Shown: positions 60,310 to 64,000 of the stretch, piece after piece | Layout: each line of letters opens with the position of its first letter | Position numbering within the stretch: position 1 is the first letter of the stretch | Origin: Polietes domitor | Lineage: Eukaryota > Arthropoda > Insecta > Diptera > Muscidae | DNA length: 64,000 bases | Direction: 5' to 3' | Assembly (NCBI GenBank): GCA_947397865.1 | Contig: OX377622.1 | Coordinates: 40,586,852-40,650,851, forward strand | Position numbers and translations under genes: made by a program | The notes under the pieces: generated by a model | What the model saw: the letters and a program-made list of their open reading frames with translations, nothing else | Told to the model about the DNA's origin: nothing | The model's database searches: none

Positions 60310-60468
60310 CGGTGGGGTTTCGAACAGCATGACTTCGGTGCCCTTAAGTATTAGAAATCGTGGTTTGTAACTTTGCCATGATATATTGTTATTGATGACG
60401 CCTTCATTTACCCAACCCATGTATTCGATGCGTTCGCCAACGGCAAAATTTCGATTGTAAAGTTTCAT
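60310..60468 (-). CDS. Syn2: Gamma-syntrophin-like exon encoding the first half of the PH domain
   Basis: Internal exon of a syntrophin, a cytoplasmic adaptor that docks signalling proteins on the dystrophin complex under the plasma membrane. Read on the minus strand it gives 53 residues from MKLYNRNFAV to the end VMLFETPP. GERIEYMGWVNEG followed by SYKPRFLILKG is the beta1-beta3 part of the gamma-syntrophin PH domain, which in relatives reads similarly up to a conserved TPP. The acceptor is a long pyrimidine tract ending TCTCTTTCAG; the donor is GTAAGT at 60304-60309. Both ends are phase 0. The ATG at 60466-60468 sits directly after the AG and is probably not the translation start, because the family has a PDZ part upstream, outside this window. 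Syn2 is the Drosophila gamma-type gene; orthology is inferred from remembered family sequence, not an alignment. Confidence 0.85.
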
Positions 60469-60674
60469 CTGAAAGAGACAAAGAAAGGAGGGGAGAGGAA
60501 ATAAAAGAAGAACCATAGAATGCTTAGGTATATATGTGTGAAAATTGGGCGGATTCTCATAGTGAAAAAAAATTATCTGTTACACATCAAGAAAATAATT
60601 TTCTTAAACACAATTGTCATACGATGTTGTTCGCAAAATTCAAAAAAAAAAAAAAAAAAAACAATAAAAAAAAA

Positions 60675-62598
60675 CAAGTTACAAGTTCGACCGGGCCAAA
60701 CTTGATATACCCTCCACCATGGATTGCATTCGACAGAGGCTGTCGATTTTCGTAGAAGTGCAGTAATATTAAAATACACATTTTTATACACTCCACGTGA
60801 GTATTATGTCATTGTGCATTTGTTTGTAACACCCAAAAGGAAACGAGATAGACCGATTGGCTTAGAATCACTTTCTGAGTCGATTTAGCGATGTCCGTCT
60901 GTCCATCTATTGTTGTAATCACAATATAGGTCGCGATTATAGCCAGAACCAAGCGAAACTTAGCACAACGAGAAAATCGGTTCAGATTTAGATATAGCCC
61001 CCATACGAATTTCACTCCCGATTTGACACTTTTCAATCTAGATACCACATATTTTAACAGATTTTCTTCAAAATTGGCAAAACGTCTTATAGTTCAACTG
61101 GAAGCACCTGTTGTAAAAATGTTTTAGATCGGTTCAGATTTATATATAGCTCCCATACAAATTTCGCTCCCAATTTGAATTTTTCCGCTCTAGAATCCAC
61201 ATATTTTAACAGATTTTCTTCAAAATGGGCAAGATATCTTATATTTAAACTAGGAACACCAATGGTGAAACTGGGTCACATCCGAATTTCTTAAAATTGA
61301 GCATAACACGTTATACTTCAACTAGAAGAACTTCGTTAGTCACTTCATTCCATATGTGGATATAGCCCCGATACAAATATTATTCTCGATTTGACAAATT
61401 CTATCAGGTCATATTAGCCTGTGATTTGGAAACATACAAACAATTTTCCCGTTTTCACTTTTTTACTGAATTGAATTGCATTCCGATAGAAAGTGGGGTG
61501 TATCATATAGTCGGCCCGCCCGACTTTAGCCATTCCTTACTTGTTTAATATAGCTAAACCCAAACAAATACAAATATTGAAAAAATAATTTTATAAATAA
61601 ATATATTTTTATTATTTAACACCGCTTATAAGGCAAGGCTACCAATACGTTTACATATCGAAATAATAATAATTCCAGTCAATTCAAAAAATAATTAGTC
61701 TTTTATTTATATTTTCAAAAAGCTTAAATACCATAAATATTGGTAGATAGTGGCTGCTACAGTTGGTTGTATTTCCATTCTATTTTAATTCCAAAAGTAA
61801 AAATGTTGAAAATTCATTATTTCACGTACACAGTGCAAGATAATCCAACTTCGTGATTCTAGCAATTTTTGTCATAAAAGTAAAAAGTACGAATTTGGAA
61901 AAATCTTCGTGTCTTTGGAGTCAGAGGAATTCCGAATTCCATTATTCTAGCTGCAGCCATTTGGTTGGTACCATTTTTATCCCCTTTTTCCTACATTACC
62001 CCCTTAAGAGTAGGAATTTCTAAATTCCCTTTATTTTACGTGTCTACGCAATTAGAGGGATGTAGACAACGAATTTCATCATTCTAGCTGTAGTCGTTTA
62101 GATGGTACTATTTTTATCCCTCTGCACCCATTGTATCCCTCGCAAGTACAAATTTGGAAAAAACCTTTTATTTTTCGTGTCTACGCAGTCAGAGGAATGT
62201 ATACTCCGAATTTCATGACTCTAGTTGCGGTCATGTGGTTGGTACAATTTTTATCCCCTTTTTCCTTTTTAACCCCGAAACGAATTTTGAAAAATCCGTT
62301 TCTTTTACGTGTCTACGAAATCAGCATAATATATATACACCGAAGTTATTTGGTTGGTACCATTTTTATCCCTCTATTCCCATTTTACCCCTTAAAAGAA
62401 CGAATACCTAAAAAGTACGAATTACTCAATAAGGGGAATGTCGAATTTCGCTGTTGTAGTTTAATATGTACCAATTTTTATCCCTTTTTGCCGCATTTCA
62501 CCCCCTACGAATAAAAATCACTTTATAATGTTCCCTTTGGGCCGACTTCGCCTTGTTGCAATCCCAACCGATCTACGACTATAAGACGCATTTATGGT
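60675..62598 (+). mobile_element. Family B element interrupted by a family A element
   Basis: Starts AAGTTACAAGTTCGACCGGG with CTCCACCATGGATTGCATTC, is broken by A at 60782-61544, and resumes TTTAATATAGC with the AT-rich block and about six core units. It is cut off inside the 3' block at GACGCATTTATGGTAATC, so the GTCY end is lost. Confidence 0.75.
60782..61544 (-). mobile_element. Family A element, short complete copy nested in a B element
   Basis: TTTTTATACACTCCACGTGA, GTCCGTCTGTCC, two full core units, a deletion between 61280 and 61290, then TATAGTCGGCCCGCCCGACT (loop one base shorter) and CATTCCTTACTTG. It sits in the T run that is uninterrupted in the B copy at 57090. Confidence 0.83.
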
Positions 62599-64000
62599 AA
62601 TCTAGCAGTACCCGCTGCTTCGCACGCGAAAAAGCCAGTTATTTGTTAATTTTATCCGTCTCTGTTTTTGGATAGTATTTATTTAATTTTCTTTTGGTGG
62701 ATAGAGGTAAATCTGAAATAGTAATTTGGAAACCTAGCACTCACACACAGTCAAAGTAATGTGCTTGTCGATATGCACTATTTTAGCTGAACTACTTCGT
62801 ATGTATAATTTTTATAATTTTTTTGAACAAAATATTACAACCATTTTTATCCTCGATCTCATGTTTCTAGATTCAGCCAGCCAGATTATAACTTTTAGCA
62901 CTTCTTTCCCAAAAAGTACACATTTTGAAAAATCACTATAGGTAACATGTGTTTTTGCTTCCCCTAAAAATATGTACTTTATTTGGTAACACATTTATTC
63001 CTTGTTGCCCCGTATCCCCCTTTTAAGTACAATTTTTGAAATATCCATTTATATTCCGCGTTTACGTAATTAAAGGATTGTACAGCATTTGTATCCCTTT
63101 TCGTCCCGCGCACAAAGTACAAATTCGAAAAATTAAACTACTGCGCTTCTATTTATATGGTCAGAGGAATTTACCCACTAAATTTCACGATTCTAGCTGT
63201 AATACTAAAGTTGGTACCATTTTTATCCCTTTTTGTACCGCTCGCCACTTAAAAGTACAATTTTCGAGAAATCCATTTATGTTGCAAATCTACATTGTCA
63301 GAGAAATTTAAACACAAAATTTCCCGACTATAACTGAAATATTTTAGTTGGTACTATTTTTATCCCGCTCATTGTTTATAAATACAAAATTCGAAAAATT
63401 CGTTTAGATTTGCTCTTCTCGTTGTCAGAGGAACTTAAACACCACATTTCACGACTATAGCTCCAATACTTTAGTTGGTACAACTTTTATCCCTTGTTGA
63501 AAGAAAATTTCGAAAAAAATCCATTTAGATTGCGCTTTACACACAGTTTGCACTCCAAATTTCCCGACTATAGCTGCAATTCTTAAATTGGAACACTTTT
63601 TTCCCGCCTACCCCCTAAAAAGTACAAATTTCGAAAAATCCAATTATACTGCGCTTCTACATTGTCAGATGAATTTATAAATTTCATTTTTAACCCTTTT
63701 TGTCCCGCTCGCTCCTTAAAAGTACAACTTTCGAAAAATCCCTATTTGTAGTTCGTCTGCATGGTCATTGCAAGGAACTAACCGAATTTCATGCTTATAG
63801 CTACTGCCGTTTAGTCAGGACGAAGGTTCGATGTTTATCCCTTTTTGGGCCATTTTACCCCCTAAAAGTACGAATTTCGTAAAACCCTTTCTTAGTCGAC
63901 GTCTACGTCATATTTGGGAACTACCCTGAATCATGACCCTGGCATCAGCCGTTTGGTCTGGTGGCTGGTCAATGATAAGTCAGTCACCCAGTCAGTCAGT
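62599..64000 (+). mobile_element. B-related element with a different left edge, running off the window
   Basis: The left edge TAGCAGTACCCGCTGCTTCG resembles the left edge of the 49165 element (TAGCTGAACCCCGCCCGCTT), but the core units are B-like (TTGGTACCATTTTTATCCCT, AAAAGTACAAATTTCGAAAA, ACTATAGCTGCAAT), with GTCAGTCACCCAGTCAGTCA at the very end. Confidence 0.55.

Noticed and set aside
60466..60468. ATG as the translation start of the syntrophin
   Set aside because: It directly follows a strong polypyrimidine tract and CAG, and the family has a PDZ part upstream, so it is most likely an internal methionine.

Overview
The window looks like nuclear DNA of a higher fly, most likely a calyptrate (blow fly, flesh fly or house fly group). 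The clues are AT-rich introns, three spliced exons whose protein resembles the insect gamma-syntrophin, and a flood of DINE-1/Helentron-like repeats that open with CAAGTAAGG, a GC hairpin, and carry a (GTCY)n tract. The species assignment is inference. Nothing here is bacterial or viral.

The only host gene I can support runs on the minus strand across most or all of the window: a gamma-type syntrophin (Drosophila Syn2-like). Three consecutive phase-0 exons lie at 60310-60468, 27139-27363 and 12049-12252. They encode 53 + 75 + 68 residues, covering the pleckstrin-homology domain and the start of the C-terminal syntrophin-unique region. The introns between them are 32.9 kb and 14.9 kb. Upstream exons (PDZ part) and the last exon(s) fall outside the window.

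The introns are mostly transposable elements. I use working labels. Family A has a 152-bp core repeat and ends ...GTGGAGTGTATAAAAA. Family B has a ~138-bp core and ends ...GGTGGAGGGTATAAAAA. Family C ends ...GAGTGAGGGTAT. Family D ends ...GTGTAGGGTATAA. All share one architecture: CAAGTAA, a stem-loop, a subterminal repeat, tandem core units, a GTCY microsatellite, the inverted subterminal repeat, then GTATAAAAA. '+' means hairpin end first. In families A, B and D each sequence-specific part has a matching partner inside the same element; in C the two ends come from different copies.

Other elements: two internally deleted mariner-type elements (9744-10346, 58269-58857) and a solo mariner end (47639-47727); a MITE with 8-bp target duplication (227-719); a hAT-like MITE (53263-54031); a Transib-like element (54887-55499); a long-TIR element (43076-45060) split by an A copy; a fold-back element with 133-bp arms (23618-24143); a tRNA-derived SINE (22911-23060); a 118-bp tandem array in an element (49165-50640); and a second tandem array (22800-25240).

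The most unusual non-transposon stretch is 19885-21315, a degenerate purine-rich minisatellite with about 38 AGGTCA nuclear-receptor half sites by eye, several in perfect DR1 spacing. Layout: 1-12 kb A and B copies; 12-27 kb exon 3, A, C, B, the AGGTCA array and the 22-25 kb array; 27-60 kb the giant intron with A, D, long-TIR, hAT-like and Transib-like elements; 57-64 kb nested B/A/mariner copies around the 60-kb exon.
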